DNA from: Accumulibacter sp.
GTDB taxonomy: Bacteria > Pseudomonadota > Gammaproteobacteria > Burkholderiales > Rhodocyclaceae
Reading direction: 5' to 3'
Length of the DNA: 50,488 bases
NCBI GenBank assembly: GCA_031257115.1
Contig: JAIRPF010000103.1
Coordinates: forward strand, 1 to 50,488
The translations under genes and the position numbers were made by a program. Of this stretch, positions 38,160-46,797 are shown piece by piece (the stretch's first letter is position 1; each line of letters opens with the position of its first letter). The notes beneath the pieces were generated by a model. It was not told the origin of the DNA. It saw only the letters and a list, made by a program, of their open reading frames with translations, and made no database searches.

Positions 38160-38996
38160 TCAGCGCGCCCCTTTCGCCAGTTCATAGACGGTCCGTCCCC
38201 GCGAATGGAACAGATCCGCCCCGTGCAGAAAACTCTCCGAGTGCCCGGCGAACAGCAAACCGTTGCCGTCCATCAGCGGAACGAAACGCTTGAGTATCTT
38301 GTACTGTGTCGTTTTATCGAAATAAATCATGACGTTGCGGCAAAAAAGCGCATCCAGCGGGCCGCGCACGCTCCAGTTCGGTTCGAGCAGGTTCAGGCGC
38401 TGGAAGTTCACCATCCGGCGCAGTTCGGGGCGCACCGAGAACGATTCGCCGCCGCCTCCCGCGGTTTTCACGAAAAAACGGCTCAGGCGTTCAGGCGGCA
38501 GCCGATCCAGCTGGTCGTGCCCGTAGACGCCCCTCGCCGCCGTGGCGAGCACGTTCGTATCCAGATCGGAAGCAAGAATCGACACCGGAACGTTGAAGCC
38601 GTTGAAGGTTTCGGCGACCGTCATGGCGATGCTGTACGGTTCCTCGCCGGTCGACGCGGCGCAGCACCAGATCTTGATCGAGGACTTGCCCGACAGCTTC
38701 CTCAGATGCTCGCCGAGAATGTCGAAATGATGAGGCTCACGGAAAAACGAGGTGAGATTCGTCGTCAGCGAATTGACGAAATTCTCCCATTCGCCCCTGT
38801 CGCCCCGCTCGATCCGCGCCAGGTATTCGCCGAACGTTTTCAGGCGCAATTCGCGCAGACGCCTGGCCAGCCGGCTGTAGACCATGTCCTGCTTCGCGGA
38901 CGTCAGAACGATGCCGGCATATTCATGGATCAGCTTGCTGATTCGCTCGAAATCGGACTGCGTGAAAACGAATTCACGCGCATTGTTTTCAATCAC
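38160..38996 (-). CDS. cheR: Chemotaxis protein methyltransferase CheR
   Basis: The 278-residue SAM-dependent enzyme methylates glutamates of chemoreceptors. The N-terminal helical domain ([38 protein letters not shown]) is followed by [15 protein letters not shown], the SAM motif [39 protein letters not shown], and [17 protein letters not shown]. All are canonical. It is followed directly by cheB and preceded by motB. Adaptation genes cheR and cheB therefore sit together. Confidence 0.96.
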   Translation of the reverse strand: MIENNAREFVFTQSDFERISKLIHEYAGIVLTSAKQDMVYSRLARRLRELRLKTFGEYLARIERGDRGEWENFVNSLTTNLTSFFREPHHFDILGEHLRKLSGKSSIKIWCCAASTGEEPYSIAMTVAETFNGFNVPVSILASDLDTNVLATAARGVYGHDQLDRLPPERLSRFFVKTAGGGGESFSVRPELRRMVNFQRLNLLEPNWSVRGPLDALFCRNVMIYFDKTTQYKILKRFVPLMDGNGLLFAGHSESFLHGADLFHSRGRTVYELAKGAR

Positions 38997-39042
38997 GCAT
39001 TACCTCTTCCGCTTTTCCGAAGCTCACCATTCCGACGGGACA

Positions 39043-39056
39043 TATGCGCATTTTAG
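39043..39056 (-). promoter_or_regulatory. Candidate promoter element upstream of cheR
   Basis: The plus strand reads TATGCGCATTTTAG; on the minus strand CTAAAATGCGCATA, with TAAAAT as a possible -10. It lies 46 bases before the cheR ATG and inside the short motB-cheR gap. Its near-identity to the element before cheV is the main support. Confidence 0.4.
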
Positions 39057-39065
39057 AGCACCCTG

Positions 39066-40001
39066 TCATTTCCCGCCATTTTCCGGAGCCGGCGCGGGCG
39101 CCGTTTCGTCGGGAACGTCGACCGTCACGTCGGCGTCCCCGCTTTCCGTCAGCATGGCTTCCTCCGTCCGCTTGTTCAGCACGACGATGTTGATGCGCCT
39201 GTTGGAGGGACTCAGGGGATCGTTCTTGTCGAACAGGACCGTCGACGACAGGCCGACCACCCGCAATACCTTGTTCTCGTCCATTCCGCCGGTGATCATC
39301 TCGCGCCGGGCGGCATTGGCCCGGTCCGCCGACAGTTCCCAGTTGGAGAAACCCCGCTCGCCGCCGCTGTACTGCGCGGCGTCGGTGTGCCCGGAAAAGC
39401 TCACCTTGTTGGGCACGGCGTTCAACGCCTTGCCGATCTCGCGCAGAATCTCCTGCGAGTAAGGTTTCAGCTCGTCGCTGCCGGTATCGAACATCGGGCG
39501 GTTCTTCTCGTCGAGAATCTGGATGCGCAGGCCCTCGGTCGTCACGTCCATCACCAGCTGGTCCTTGAACTGGCGAAGATTGACGCTATCCTCGATCAGC
39601 TTCTGGATGTGGTTCTTGAGTTCTGTGAGCGAGACCCTCTCGCGCCGCTCGAATTCCTTGCGCAGTTCCTCGGTCGTGCGCGCTCGCCTCTCGGCTTCGA
39701 CGTCGCCCCGCTTGACCTGTCCCGCGCTGCTCGTCAGATCCCTGCCGCCGCCCTTCAGGATGCTCGTCGCGTCGCCCGCGCCGGAACCTCCGGACAGGCC
39801 CACCTTCAACGGATTCTGAAAATACTCGGCCAGTCCCTTCAGATCGCCGTTGGACGTCGAACCCAGCAGCCACATCAGCAGGAAGAAAGCCATCATCGCC
39901 GTCACGAAATCGGCGTAGGCCAGCTTCCACGCGCCGCCGTGGTGCCCGCCGCCGCCTTTCTTGATGCGCTTGATGACAATCGGACGGATGTCTTCGCTCA
40001 T
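39066..40001 (-). CDS. motB: Flagellar motor stator protein MotB
   Basis: The 311-residue inner-membrane stator subunit anchors to peptidoglycan. After a basic, glycine-rich cytoplasmic start (IKRIKKGGGGHHGGAWK), the single transmembrane helix carries the proton-binding Asp31 in YADFVTAMMAFFLLMWLLGS. The periplasmic plug and linker follow. The OmpA-like peptidoglycan-binding domain contains VSFSGHTDAAQYSG, then FSNWELSADRANAARREMI and NRRINIVVL. Length is normal. It lies 21 bases after motA. Confidence 0.95.
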   Translation of the reverse strand: MSEDIRPIVIKRIKKGGGGHHGGAWKLAYADFVTAMMAFFLLMWLLGSTSNGDLKGLAEYFQNPLKVGLSGGSGAGDATSILKGGGRDLTSSAGQVKRGDVEAERRARTTEELRKEFERRERVSLTELKNHIQKLIEDSVNLRQFKDQLVMDVTTEGLRIQILDEKNRPMFDTGSDELKPYSQEILREIGKALNAVPNKVSFSGHTDAAQYSGGERGFSNWELSADRANAARREMITGGMDENKVLRVVGLSSTVLFDKNDPLSPSNRRINIVVLNKRTEEAMLTESGDADVTVDVPDETAPAPAPENGGK

Positions 40002-40022
40002 GCGTATTCCCCGGCGCGCCGC

Positions 40023-40880
40023 TTACTTGCCCTTGCGCGACTTGAGTTCCCCTTCGAGTTCGGTGAAGCTCGGCCGGTCGTTGGAGAAAAGCACCTTGCG
40101 GCCGAATTCGACCGCCACCTGCGGCGCGTAGCCCGACATCGACGCCAGGAGGACGACCTTGACGACCTGGTAGATCTTCGACCCTTCGTGGGCCTTCTGC
40201 TCCAGCAGCGAGGCGATCGGCGAAACGAAGCCGTAGGAAACCAGGATGCCGAGGAAAGTGCCCACCAGCGCGCCGCCGATCATCTTGCCCAGCACCGGGG
40301 GCGGCTCGCCGACCGAACCCATGACGTTGACCACGCCCATCACCGCGACCACGATACCGAACGCCGGCAGGCCGTCGGCCGAGCGGGCCATGGCGTGCCC
40401 CGGAACCTCCACCTCATGGTGATGCGTTTCGATCTCCATGTCCATCAGGTTCTCGATTTCCAGCGCGTTGAGGTTGCCGCCGACCATCATGCGCAGGTAA
40501 TCGGTAATGAACTCCATGACGTGATGATCGCGGGAGATCGACGGATATTTGCCGAAAATCGGGCTGTCATGCGGATTCTCGACGTCGTTCTCGATCGACA
40601 TCAAGCCTTCCTTGCGCACCTTGGCGAGCACTTCGAAGAGCATGGCCAGCAAATCGACGTAGGCCGCCTTGTTGTACTTGGATCCCTTGAACAGGCTGGG
40701 CAAGGCGCCGAACGTCGCCTTGATGGCCTTGAGATCGTTGCTGGCGATGAAAGCGCCGAGCGCCAGGCCGACGATCGCCGCGTACTCGTTGGGCACCCAG
40801 AGCGCCGCCAGGCTGCCGTGTATCGCATAGGTCCCGAGCGATGCCGCCAGTATGATGATGTAACCGACGATAAGAAACAT
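40023..40880 (-). CDS. motA: Flagellar motor stator protein MotA
   Basis: The 285-residue, four-helix proton channel subunit pairs with MotB. ATG 40880 follows GGAGGAGTGGA; a GTG six codons upstream would bypass this site. Visible are the first helix (MFLIVGYIIILAASLGTYAI), the cytoplasmic loop (KVRKEGLMSIENDVENPHDS), and the conserved proline segment ADGLPAFGIVVAVMGVVNVM, then EPPPVLGKMIGGALVGTFLG. This is the E. coli-type MotA (proton-driven) rather than PomA. It heads the che/mot cluster. Confidence 0.95.
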   Translation of the reverse strand: MFLIVGYIIILAASLGTYAIHGSLAALWVPNEYAAIVGLALGAFIASNDLKAIKATFGALPSLFKGSKYNKAAYVDLLAMLFEVLAKVRKEGLMSIENDVENPHDSPIFGKYPSISRDHHVMEFITDYLRMMVGGNLNALEIENLMDMEIETHHHEVEVPGHAMARSADGLPAFGIVVAVMGVVNVMGSVGEPPPVLGKMIGGALVGTFLGILVSYGFVSPIASLLEQKAHEGSKIYQVVKVVLLASMSGYAPQVAVEFGRKVLFSNDRPSFTELEGELKSRKGK

Positions 40881-41039
40881 TCCACTCCTCCGGGCCACGC
40901 CGGCCGCGACCGTGATCCATACATTGTAACGGATGCCGGGCGATGAAAAACAGGGAAATTCGGTGAAATCGGCCGGCGCGGGGCAAGCGCCGCGTTCCCG
41001 GATCGGCTAGAATCGGCGCATCTCCTGACCTGGCCGGAC

Positions 41040-41573
41040 ATGAACCACTGTACCCGATGCGGCGCGAAAGTCGCGTTGCGAGTGCCCGAGGGCGATTCGC
41101 GCTTGCGCCACGTCTGCGGGCGGTGCGGCGAAATCCATTACCTCAACCCCAAGCTGGTGATCGGCTGCGTCGCCGAATGGGAAGGCCGCCTGCTGCTCTG
41201 CCGGCGCGCCATCGAGCCGCGCCACGGACTCTGGACGCTGCCCGCGGGCTTCATGGAAAACGGCGAATCGACGACGCAGGCCGCGCTGCGCGAAACCCGC
41301 GAGGAAGCCTGCGCGCGCGTGGTCATCGACCGGCTTTTCGCCCTGATCAGCATCCCGCACATCGATCAGGTGCACCTCTTCTACCGCGCCCGGCTGCTGG
41401 ACGCCGAATTCGACGCCGGCGAGGAAAGCCTCGAAACGGCGCTTTTCGACGAGCCGCGAATTCCCTGGGATCGCCTGGCCTTCCGCAGCGTCGCCTTCTG
41501 CCTGGAAACCTATTTCGCCGACCGCCGCGCCGGCGCTTTCGGATTCCACGAACACACCCTGCCGCCGCCCTGA
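41040..41573 (+). CDS. Nudix hydrolase with N-terminal zinc ribbon
   Basis: The 177-residue hydrolase acts on a nucleoside diphosphate derivative. Cys4, Cys7, Cys26 and Cys29 (CTRCG, CGRCG) make a zinc ribbon like that of NudC-related and ADP-ribose/FAD-type enzymes. The Nudix box spans 70-91: G70-x5-E76-x7-R84-E85-x2-E88-E89. The final Gly of the consensus is replaced by Cys91. The segment NPKLVIGCVAEWEGRLLLCR precedes it. TAGAAT lies about 35 bases upstream as a possible -10. The substrate is unknown. It is isolated between motA and repeats. Confidence 0.9.
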   Translation: MNHCTRCGAKVALRVPEGDSRLRHVCGRCGEIHYLNPKLVIGCVAEWEGRLLLCRRAIEPRHGLWTLPAGFMENGESTTQAALRETREEACARVVIDRLFALISIPHIDQVHLFYRARLLDAEFDAGEESLETALFDEPRIPWDRLAFRSVAFCLETYFADRRAGAFGFHEHTLPPP

Positions 41574-41593
41574 CGCCGCGCGAAAAACCATCA

Positions 41594-41665
41594 GCCACGG
41601 AGTTCACGGAGAGGCACGGGGAAAATCCCGTGAAAAATCCCGTTCCTCTCCGTGTTCTCCGTGGC
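41594..41665. repeat. Nested palindrome of family C
   Basis: Arm 41594-41614 begins GCCACGGAGTTCACGGAG and is complementary to 41645-41665 (ending TCTCCGTGTTCTCCGTGGC minus its first base) except for a central TT against TT. Inside is a second perfect hairpin, CACGGGGAAAATCCCGTG (41615-41632). It lies 20 bases after the Nudix stop and could act as an mRNA end structure. Sequence from 41670 to 41735 carries another family C phrase (CGTCGTGTCCGTCGTGGTC). Confidence 0.7.
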
Positions 41666-41735
41666 CAAGATTTTCGTTTTTGCTTCTCGTCGCGCCCGTC
41701 GTGTCCGTCGTGGTCGAAACGCTTTTCTCCGTTTC

Positions 41736-42467
41736 CTAAAACACGCCGAACCACCGGCCGGGGATGGTGACCAGTTGCGGGAAGACGACCAGCAGCAGCA
41801 GGACGATGGAATGCGACAGCAGGAATGGCGCCACGCCCGTGACGACCCGCGCCATGCTGCCGCGCGTGGCGCCGGCGACGACGTTGAGCACCGTGCCCAC
41901 CGGCGGCGTTATCAGGCCGACCGATCCGCGGACGACGAAAATGACGCCAAAATAAACCTCGTTGATCCCGGCTTGCCGCGCCACCGGCAGCAGCACCGGC
42001 GTGAGGATGAGAATGATCGGCGTCAAATCCATGACGCAGCCGACGGCGAACAGAATGGCCACGACCGCCAGCATCAGCAGCGTCCGCGAACCCATCAGCG
42101 GTTCCAGGAGCCTGACCACCTCGCCCGGCGGGCCGGCCAGCGTGATCAGCCAGGCGGCCACGAGAAACATCACCACGCCCGTGCCGCGCGTGGCGCTGGC
42201 CAGGACCCCGAAAATCCGCGACGGCCTGAGTTCCCGGTAAACGGCGATCGCCACGAACAGCGCATAGACCGCCGCCACCACGGCCGCCTCGGTCGGGGTG
42301 AAGATGCCGAAGCGCAGGCCGACGATGATGATGGCCGGCAGGAACAAGGCCCAGACGCCTTCCTTGAACGCGGCCAGCACGTCGCCCGCGCCCTGTTTCT
42401 TTTGCACGGCCGCGTCCTCGCCCCGGCTGACGATCCACCACCAGGTCAGCGCCAGTCCGGCGCCCAG
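41736..42467 (-). pseudogene. TRAP transporter large permease (DctM-like), C-terminal half, cut by palindrome
   Basis: About 244 residues match the second half of DctM: ALFLPAIIIVGLRFGIFTPT then EAAVVAAVYALF, CVMDLTPIILILTPVLLPVA, and GLITPPVGTVLNVVAGATRG. Intact proteins are about 425 residues. Reading upstream, the frame is homologous up to LLGAGLALTWWW and then enters the 48-bp palindrome at 42466-42513, where stops occur. The N-terminal half, DctQ and DctP are not present. It is not a duplicate of the fragment at 25080-25779: the sequences differ throughout. The remaining piece is open with no internal stop, so truncation may be recent. Confidence 0.8.
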
Positions 42468-42513
42468 CAACTAATTAGCGGCAGGCATGAATGCCTGCCG
42501 CTAATTAGTTGCT
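42466..42513. repeat. Perfect 48-bp palindrome (family F)
   Basis: Two 23-base arms pair perfectly around a central GA (42489-42490). Each arm carries GCAACTAATTAG followed by CGGCAGGCAT. The flanking bases do not pair. The core GGCAGGCATGAATGCCTGCC recurs, with one change and one outer flank, at about 50296-50331. It coincides exactly with the 5' break of the dctM fragment. Confidence 0.9.
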
Positions 42514-42687
42514 CACCGTCGTCATTCCCGCGCAGGCGGGAATCCATTCATAACTTCCAGTCCGAAGGGCCGCGAATTCAAAGGATGCGGCGTTGCGCGC
42601 GGGGATACGGGGCGGGCGGGCGGTCACGCGGGGCGTGGGCGTTTCGGCAAGGGTGTGGAACATTTTGGGGCGATCTCCGAAAAAATA
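42514..42687. repeat. A-type repeat half and spacer upstream of mshE
   Basis: At 42521-42545 is GTCATTCCCGCG, CA, GGCGGGAATCC, an A-type hairpin with imperfect arms. From 42550 to 42687 GC-rich sequence shows no gene, signal or further repeat that I recognise. Confidence 0.5.
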
Positions 42688-42716
42688 CTTTGAAAATTTC
42701 AAAAATCGGTTAGAAT
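42688..42716 (+). promoter_or_regulatory. Candidate promoter and operator of the msh locus
   Basis: TAGAAT at 42711-42716 is a good -10, 36 bases before the mshE ATG. A -35 could be CTTTGA at 42688 (17-base spacing) or TTGAAA at 42690 (15). The -35 region overlaps TTTGAAAATTTCAAA (42689-42703), a dyad with perfect 7-base arms, which could bind a regulator. The AT-rich stretch contrasts with the GC-rich surroundings. Confidence 0.4.
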
Positions 42717-42752
42717 CAGTTTGTTATCTTGAGAACCTAGAAAACACTTTCT

Positions 42753-44459
42753 ATGGCACGTCCGGAAAAGATTCGTTTGGGGGACCTGCTCATCCGGCAG
42801 GGTCTGCTGACCGGCGAGCAGCTGGAGTTCGCGCTCGGCGAGCAAAAGCGCAGCGGCCGCAAGCTGGGGCGCATCGTCGTCGAAAGCGCCTTCGTGACGG
42901 AAGAGGCGATCGGGAAGGCGCTCGCGCACCAGTTGCAGGCGGAGTACGTCGATCTCAAGCTGTTCCGTCCCCGCCAGGAGCTGATCCGCCTGCTGACCGA
43001 GGCGCAGGCGCGGCGTTTCCGGGCCGTCGTGCTCGACGAACGGGACGGGCGGCTGCGCGTCGGATTCGCCGATCCCACCGACCTCACGGCGTTCGACGAA
43101 GTCGTCCGCCTGCTGCGCCGCGACATCGAACTCGTCGTCGTCGCCGAAAGCCGGCTGCTCGCGCTGATCGACAGCGTCTACAGCCGCACCGAGGAAATTT
43201 CCGGCCTCGCCAGGGAACTGACCGAGGATCTGGGCAACGTGCCCGTCGAATTCGGCGAGCTGCTCGGCCTGACGGTCGGCGCCGAGGACGCACCCGTCGT
43301 CAAGCTCTTGCAAACGGTGTTCGAGGAAGCGATGCGTTCGCGCGCCTCGGACATCCACATCGAACCGCAGGACCAATCGCTGCGCGTGCGCTTCCGCATC
43401 GACGGCGTGTTGCAGGTGCAGACCGAGGCCGATCCGAAGATCGCCTCCGCGCTCGCCCTGCGCCTGAAGCTGATGTCCGGCCTCGACATTTCGGAAAAGC
43501 GCCTGCCGCAGGACGGCCGTTTCGCCATCAAGGTACGCAACGCGATGGTCGACGTGCGCCTCTCGACGATGCCGACGCAGCACGGCGAATCGGCGGTGAT
43601 GCGTCTTCTGAACCAGAACACCGGCCTGCTGGGCCTCGACCGGCTGAACATGCCCCCGCGCCTGCTCGAACGCCTGCGCCACGCGGTGCGCCGGCCGAGC
43701 GGCATGGTGCTCGTCACCGGCCCCACCGGCAGCGGCAAGACGACGACGCTCTACGCCGCGCTGTCCGAACTCAACACCACCGAAAAAAAGATCATCACCG
43801 TCGAAGACCCGGTCGAATACCGCCTGCCCGGCATCAACCAGGTGCAGGTGCACGAAAAGATCGACCTCACCTTCGAGCGCGTGCTGCGCGCGGCGCTGCG
43901 GCAGGACCCGGACATCGTGCTGGTCGGCGAGATGCGCGACCGGGTGACCGCCGAGATCGGCACGCGCGCGGCGATCACCGGCCACATGGTGCTCTCGACG
44001 CTGCACACCAACGACGTGATCTCCACGCCGATCCGCCTGCTCGACATGGGCGTGCCGCGCTTCATGGTGGCCACGTCGCTGCAACTGGTGCTCGCCCAGC
44101 GCCTGGTGCGCGTGGTCTGCGAGGACTGCGCCGAACCGCACGCGCCGGAACCGCACGAGCGCGAATGGCTGCGCCTGGAACTCGGCGACACCGTCGACCA
44201 GCGCCGCTACCGGCGTGGGCGCGGCTGCGCGCACTGCGGCGGCACCGGCTATCAGGGCCGGACGGGCGTGTTCGAGATCCTTGAAATGTCCGAGGAACTC
44301 GTCGAAGCCATCAACGGCAGCGACGTCAACGCCTTCACCCTGGCCGCGCGCCGCCAGATGGCCGGCGAAACCCTGCGCCGCGACGTCACCCGCCTCGTCG
44401 TCAAGGGCCGCACCACCATCGACGAAGCCATGCGCATCAGCAACCAGTTCGAGGATTGA
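42753..44459 (+). CDS. mshE: MSHA-type pilus assembly ATPase (GspE/PilB family, MshE-like)
   Basis: The 568-residue hexameric ATPase drives pilus extension at the inner membrane. The N-terminus holds two consecutive 24-residue motifs, residues 8-31 (RLGDLLIRQGLLTGEQLEFA then LGEQ) and 37-60 (KLGRIVVESAFVTEEAIGKA then LAHQ). These match the MshEN pattern known to bind cyclic di-GMP. The catalytic part has [19 protein letters not shown] (Walker A), the Asp box TVEDPVEYRLPGINQVQV, Walker B DPDIVLVGEMRD, and the His box GHMVLSTLHTND. A CxxC..CxxC zinc site lies in CEDC and CAHC. It heads the msh-like cluster. GspE of a type II system is the alternative, but the N-terminus and neighbours favour MshE. 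Confidence 0.88.
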   Translation: MARPEKIRLGDLLIRQGLLTGEQLEFALGEQKRSGRKLGRIVVESAFVTEEAIGKALAHQLQAEYVDLKLFRPRQELIRLLTEAQARRFRAVVLDERDGRLRVGFADPTDLTAFDEVVRLLRRDIELVVVAESRLLALIDSVYSRTEEISGLARELTEDLGNVPVEFGELLGLTVGAEDAPVVKLLQTVFEEAMRSRASDIHIEPQDQSLRVRFRIDGVLQVQTEADPKIASALALRLKLMSGLDISEKRLPQDGRFAIKVRNAMVDVRLSTMPTQHGESAVMRLLNQNTGLLGLDRLNMPPRLLERLRHAVRRPSGMVLVTGPTGSGKTTTLYAALSELNTTEKKIITVEDPVEYRLPGINQVQVHEKIDLTFERVLRAALRQDPDIVLVGEMRDRVTAEIGTRAAITGHMVLSTLHTNDVISTPIRLLDMGVPRFMVATSLQLVLAQRLVRVVCEDCAEPHAPEPHEREWLRLELGDTVDQRRYRRGRGCAHCGGTGYQGRTGVFEILEMSEELVEAINGSDVNAFTLAARRQMAGETLRRDVTRLVVKGRTTIDEAMRISNQFED

Positions 44460-45114
44460 GCGGATGCGGCGAAAAGCAAAAAGCCCCGGCCACGGAGAAC
44501 ACGGAGAACCCTTGGGAAAAGCGATCAACCACGGCGGACACGGCGAAGACCCGGATCGTCATTCCCGTGAACGCGGGAATCCAGCGCGGACATCCCGCCC
44601 GCGAAACGAACGAAGCGGGCGAAACGCCCGCGCTCCAATCTTGGATTCGCAGCCCTTCGGGCCGGAGGCAAGGAACTGGATTCCCGCGTTCGCGGGAATG
44701 ACGGAAATTTGTAGACGTTCGATTCAAGCGATGACCGTTCCCTTTCCCCGTCATTCCCGCGAACGCGGGAATCCAGCGCGTACACTCCGGCGCGGAGCGC
44801 CGCAAGAATCAGCCTCCCTCACGAGAGAGACTTTGAATGAAGCGCGTGCGTCCCGCCCGCGAAACGGACGAAATGAACAGGGCACCCGCGCTCCAACGGT
44901 TCCCCCGCCGCCCTGGAGACCAGCGGACAAAAGTATGACAGGTTCTTTCCCCGTCTTTCATCGTGCCCGCCGTACCGCCGTGGTCAACATTTTTCGCTTT
45001 TGCCTTTCGCCGCTTTTGCCTTTCGCCGCTTCTGCTTTTCGCCGTATCCATCGTGGTCAAAGTTTTTCGCTTTTCGCCGTGGTTAACAACTCCATCTTCT
45101 AACCCATAAAAACC
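44460..45114. repeat. Repeat island between mshE and mshG
   Basis: This 655-base gap has no gene. It holds family C phrases (44475-44550; CCACGGAGAACACGGAG, then CCACGGCGGACACGGCG), an A hairpin plus GCGGACATCCC (44559-44590), a D-type hairpin at 44614-44630 (GCGGGCG, AAA, CGCCCGC), a CAGCCCTTCGGGCCGG stem near 44650, an A hairpin at 44679-44703, edge phrase CGATTCAAGCGATGACCGTT at 44720, and A plus block B at 44749-44815. It ends with family C in opposite orientation (44960-45090). In Vibrio mshE and mshG are adjacent. Confidence 0.8.
44614..44630. repeat. D-type hairpin copy
   Basis: GCGGGCG and CGCCCGC arms surround AAA, followed by GCTCCAATC. The same ending, GCGCTCCAAT, follows the copy at 50060, and both are followed by a CCCTTCGGGCCG stem, showing that these two modules travel together. 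Confidence 0.65.
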
Positions 45115-46338
45115 ATGCCCACCTTTGCCTATAAAGCTCGCAACGTTTCCGGCCGGCTCGTCGAAGGGGCGCTCGACGGGGCGGTGGCGGGATCGGTGGC
45201 GGAGACGCTGCTGGGACAGGGGCTGACGCCCGTCGACATCCGGGAGAGCGCCGCGCGCGCGGAGGCCAAATCCGGCGGCTCGCCGCTTGCCCGGAAGAAA
45301 GTGGGGCACATCGACCTCCTGCTCTTCAGCCGCCAGATGTATACGCTCCTGAAGGCCGGCGTGCCGATCCTGCGCGCCCTGACCGGCCTCCAGGAAGCCT
45401 CGATCAATCCGGAGATGAAGCGCGTGATCGCCGACGTGCGCGAGAGCCTGGAATCCGGGCGCGACCTCTCGGTTTCGCTCGCCCTGCATCCGCGCGTCTT
45501 TTCGCCGTTCTACCTCTCGATGGTGCGCGTCGGCGAATCGACGGGCCTGCTCGAAAGCGTGTTCTACCGGCTCTTCGAATATCTCGAATTCGAGCGTTAC
45601 ATGCGCGAACAGGTCAAATCGGCGCTGCGCTACCCGATGTTCGTCGTGCTGGCGATGGCGGCGGCCATCGTCGTCGTCAACATCTGGGTCATTCCCGCCT
45701 TCGCCAAGGTATTCGAAGGCTTCGGCTCGCAACTGCCGCTGATGACGCGCCTCCTGCTCGGCTTCTCGCGCTTCATGATCGCCTACTGGCCGGCCATGCT
45801 GGGCGGCGCGATCCTGGCCGCCGTGCTCTTCCGCGCCTGGGTCAAGAGCGCGTCCGGGCGGCTCGTCTGGGACCGCTTTTCGCTCAAGATTCCCATCGCC
45901 GGCAAAATCCTGCACAAAGCGGCGCTCTCGCGTTTTTCGCGCAGTTTCGCGCTGGGAACCAAGAGCGGCGTACCGATCATGCAGGCGCTCTCCAACTCGG
46001 CGCAGACGGTGGACAACGCCCACATAGCGCGCCGCATCGAAGGGATGCGCGAGAACGTCGAACGCGGCGAAAGCCTGCTGCGCGCGGCGATCAGCGCGGG
46101 CATCTTCACGCCGGTGGTCTTGCAGATGATCGCCGTCGGCGAAGAATCCGGCGCCGTCGACGACATGATGGAGGAAATCGGCGACATGTACCGGCAGGAA
46201 GTCGAATACGAACTCAAGACCCTGAGCCAGCAGATCGAACCGATCCTCATCATGCTGCTCGGCGTGCTGGTGCTCATTCTCGCGCTCGGCATCTTCCTGC
46301 CGATGTGGGACCTGGGCCGGGTCGCCATCAAGCGGTGA
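45115..46338 (+). CDS. mshG: Pilus inner-membrane platform protein (GspF/PilC family, MshG-like)
   Basis: The 407-residue inner-membrane platform protein works with MshE. It starts MPTFAYKARNVSGRLVEGAL, the standard family opening. Two T2SSF domains are present: FSRQMYTLLKAGVPILRALT to about 190, and FSRSFALGTKSGVPIMQALS to about 385. Three membrane segments are visible (MFVVLAMAAAIVVVNIWVIP; the stretch around YWPAMLGGAILAAVLF; and ILIMLLGVLVLILALGIFLP). The length is normal for the family. It is followed by the mshF-like gene after 12 bases. A repeat island separates it from its ATPase. Confidence 0.9.
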   Translation: MPTFAYKARNVSGRLVEGALDGAVAGSVAETLLGQGLTPVDIRESAARAEAKSGGSPLARKKVGHIDLLLFSRQMYTLLKAGVPILRALTGLQEASINPEMKRVIADVRESLESGRDLSVSLALHPRVFSPFYLSMVRVGESTGLLESVFYRLFEYLEFERYMREQVKSALRYPMFVVLAMAAAIVVVNIWVIPAFAKVFEGFGSQLPLMTRLLLGFSRFMIAYWPAMLGGAILAAVLFRAWVKSASGRLVWDRFSLKIPIAGKILHKAALSRFSRSFALGTKSGVPIMQALSNSAQTVDNAHIARRIEGMRENVERGESLLRAAISAGIFTPVVLQMIAVGEESGAVDDMMEEIGDMYRQEVEYELKTLSQQIEPILIMLLGVLVLILALGIFLPMWDLGRVAIKR

Positions 46339-46350
46339 AGGATTCGGGCG

Positions 46351-46797
46351 ATGGACAGGCGCGAAGGCCGGCGGCTCGAATTCCCGCTGCTGGCGGCCGC
46401 CATCGGCCTGCTGGCCTGGCTGCTGCTCGGCCGTCTGGACGAAGCGCGCGCGAGTTTCGAAGAAGCCACGGTACGGCTCGAAACGACCACCCTGCGCAAG
46501 GAACTGCTCGACCGGCTGGCGCACCAGCAAGCCGTCGGCGACGCGCCGCCGGACTCGGCGAACCCCGTGGTCTGGACCGGCAACGCACCCGCCAACTACC
46601 GCGGCGAACTCGCCCGCCCGCCGGAAGAAACCGCCGTCTGGTACTTCGACACCCGCCGCCGTGAACTCGTCTACCGTTTCCGTTCGGGCCGCGAAGCGCG
46701 CTTCCGCCTCGCGCGCGGCCCCGAAACAGCCAACGCCCCCGCCAGCCTGGCCGGCATCGGCCTGCTGAAGGTGGAAGAGAAAGACGGAGAGCGATGA
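46351..46797 (+). CDS. Small pilus-cluster membrane protein, MshF-like by position
   Basis: The 148-residue protein has one N-terminal membrane helix (EFPLLAAAIGLLAWLLLGRL), then a predicted coiled coil (DEARASFEEATVRLETTTLR) and a small C-terminal domain (WYFDTRRRELVYRFRSG). Length, topology and place directly after the mshG-like gene fit MshF, a poorly characterised MSHA protein; sequence resemblance itself is weak to the eye. It has no prepilin leader. Interaction with the assembly platform is inference only. Repeats begin at its stop. Confidence 0.65.
   Translation: MDRREGRRLEFPLLAAAIGLLAWLLLGRLDEARASFEEATVRLETTTLRKELLDRLAHQQAVGDAPPDSANPVVWTGNAPANYRGELARPPEETAVWYFDTRRRELVYRFRSGREARFRLARGPETANAPASLAGIGLLKVEEKDGER

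Noticed and set aside
42736..42766. TGGCACG near the mshE start as a sigma-54 promoter
   Set aside because: It overlaps the start codon itself and lacks the TTGC part at the correct spacing.
42699..44528. Open frame of 609 codons on the minus strand opposite mshE
   Set aside because: It is a shadow frame over a complete pilus ATPase, starting in repeat sequence.
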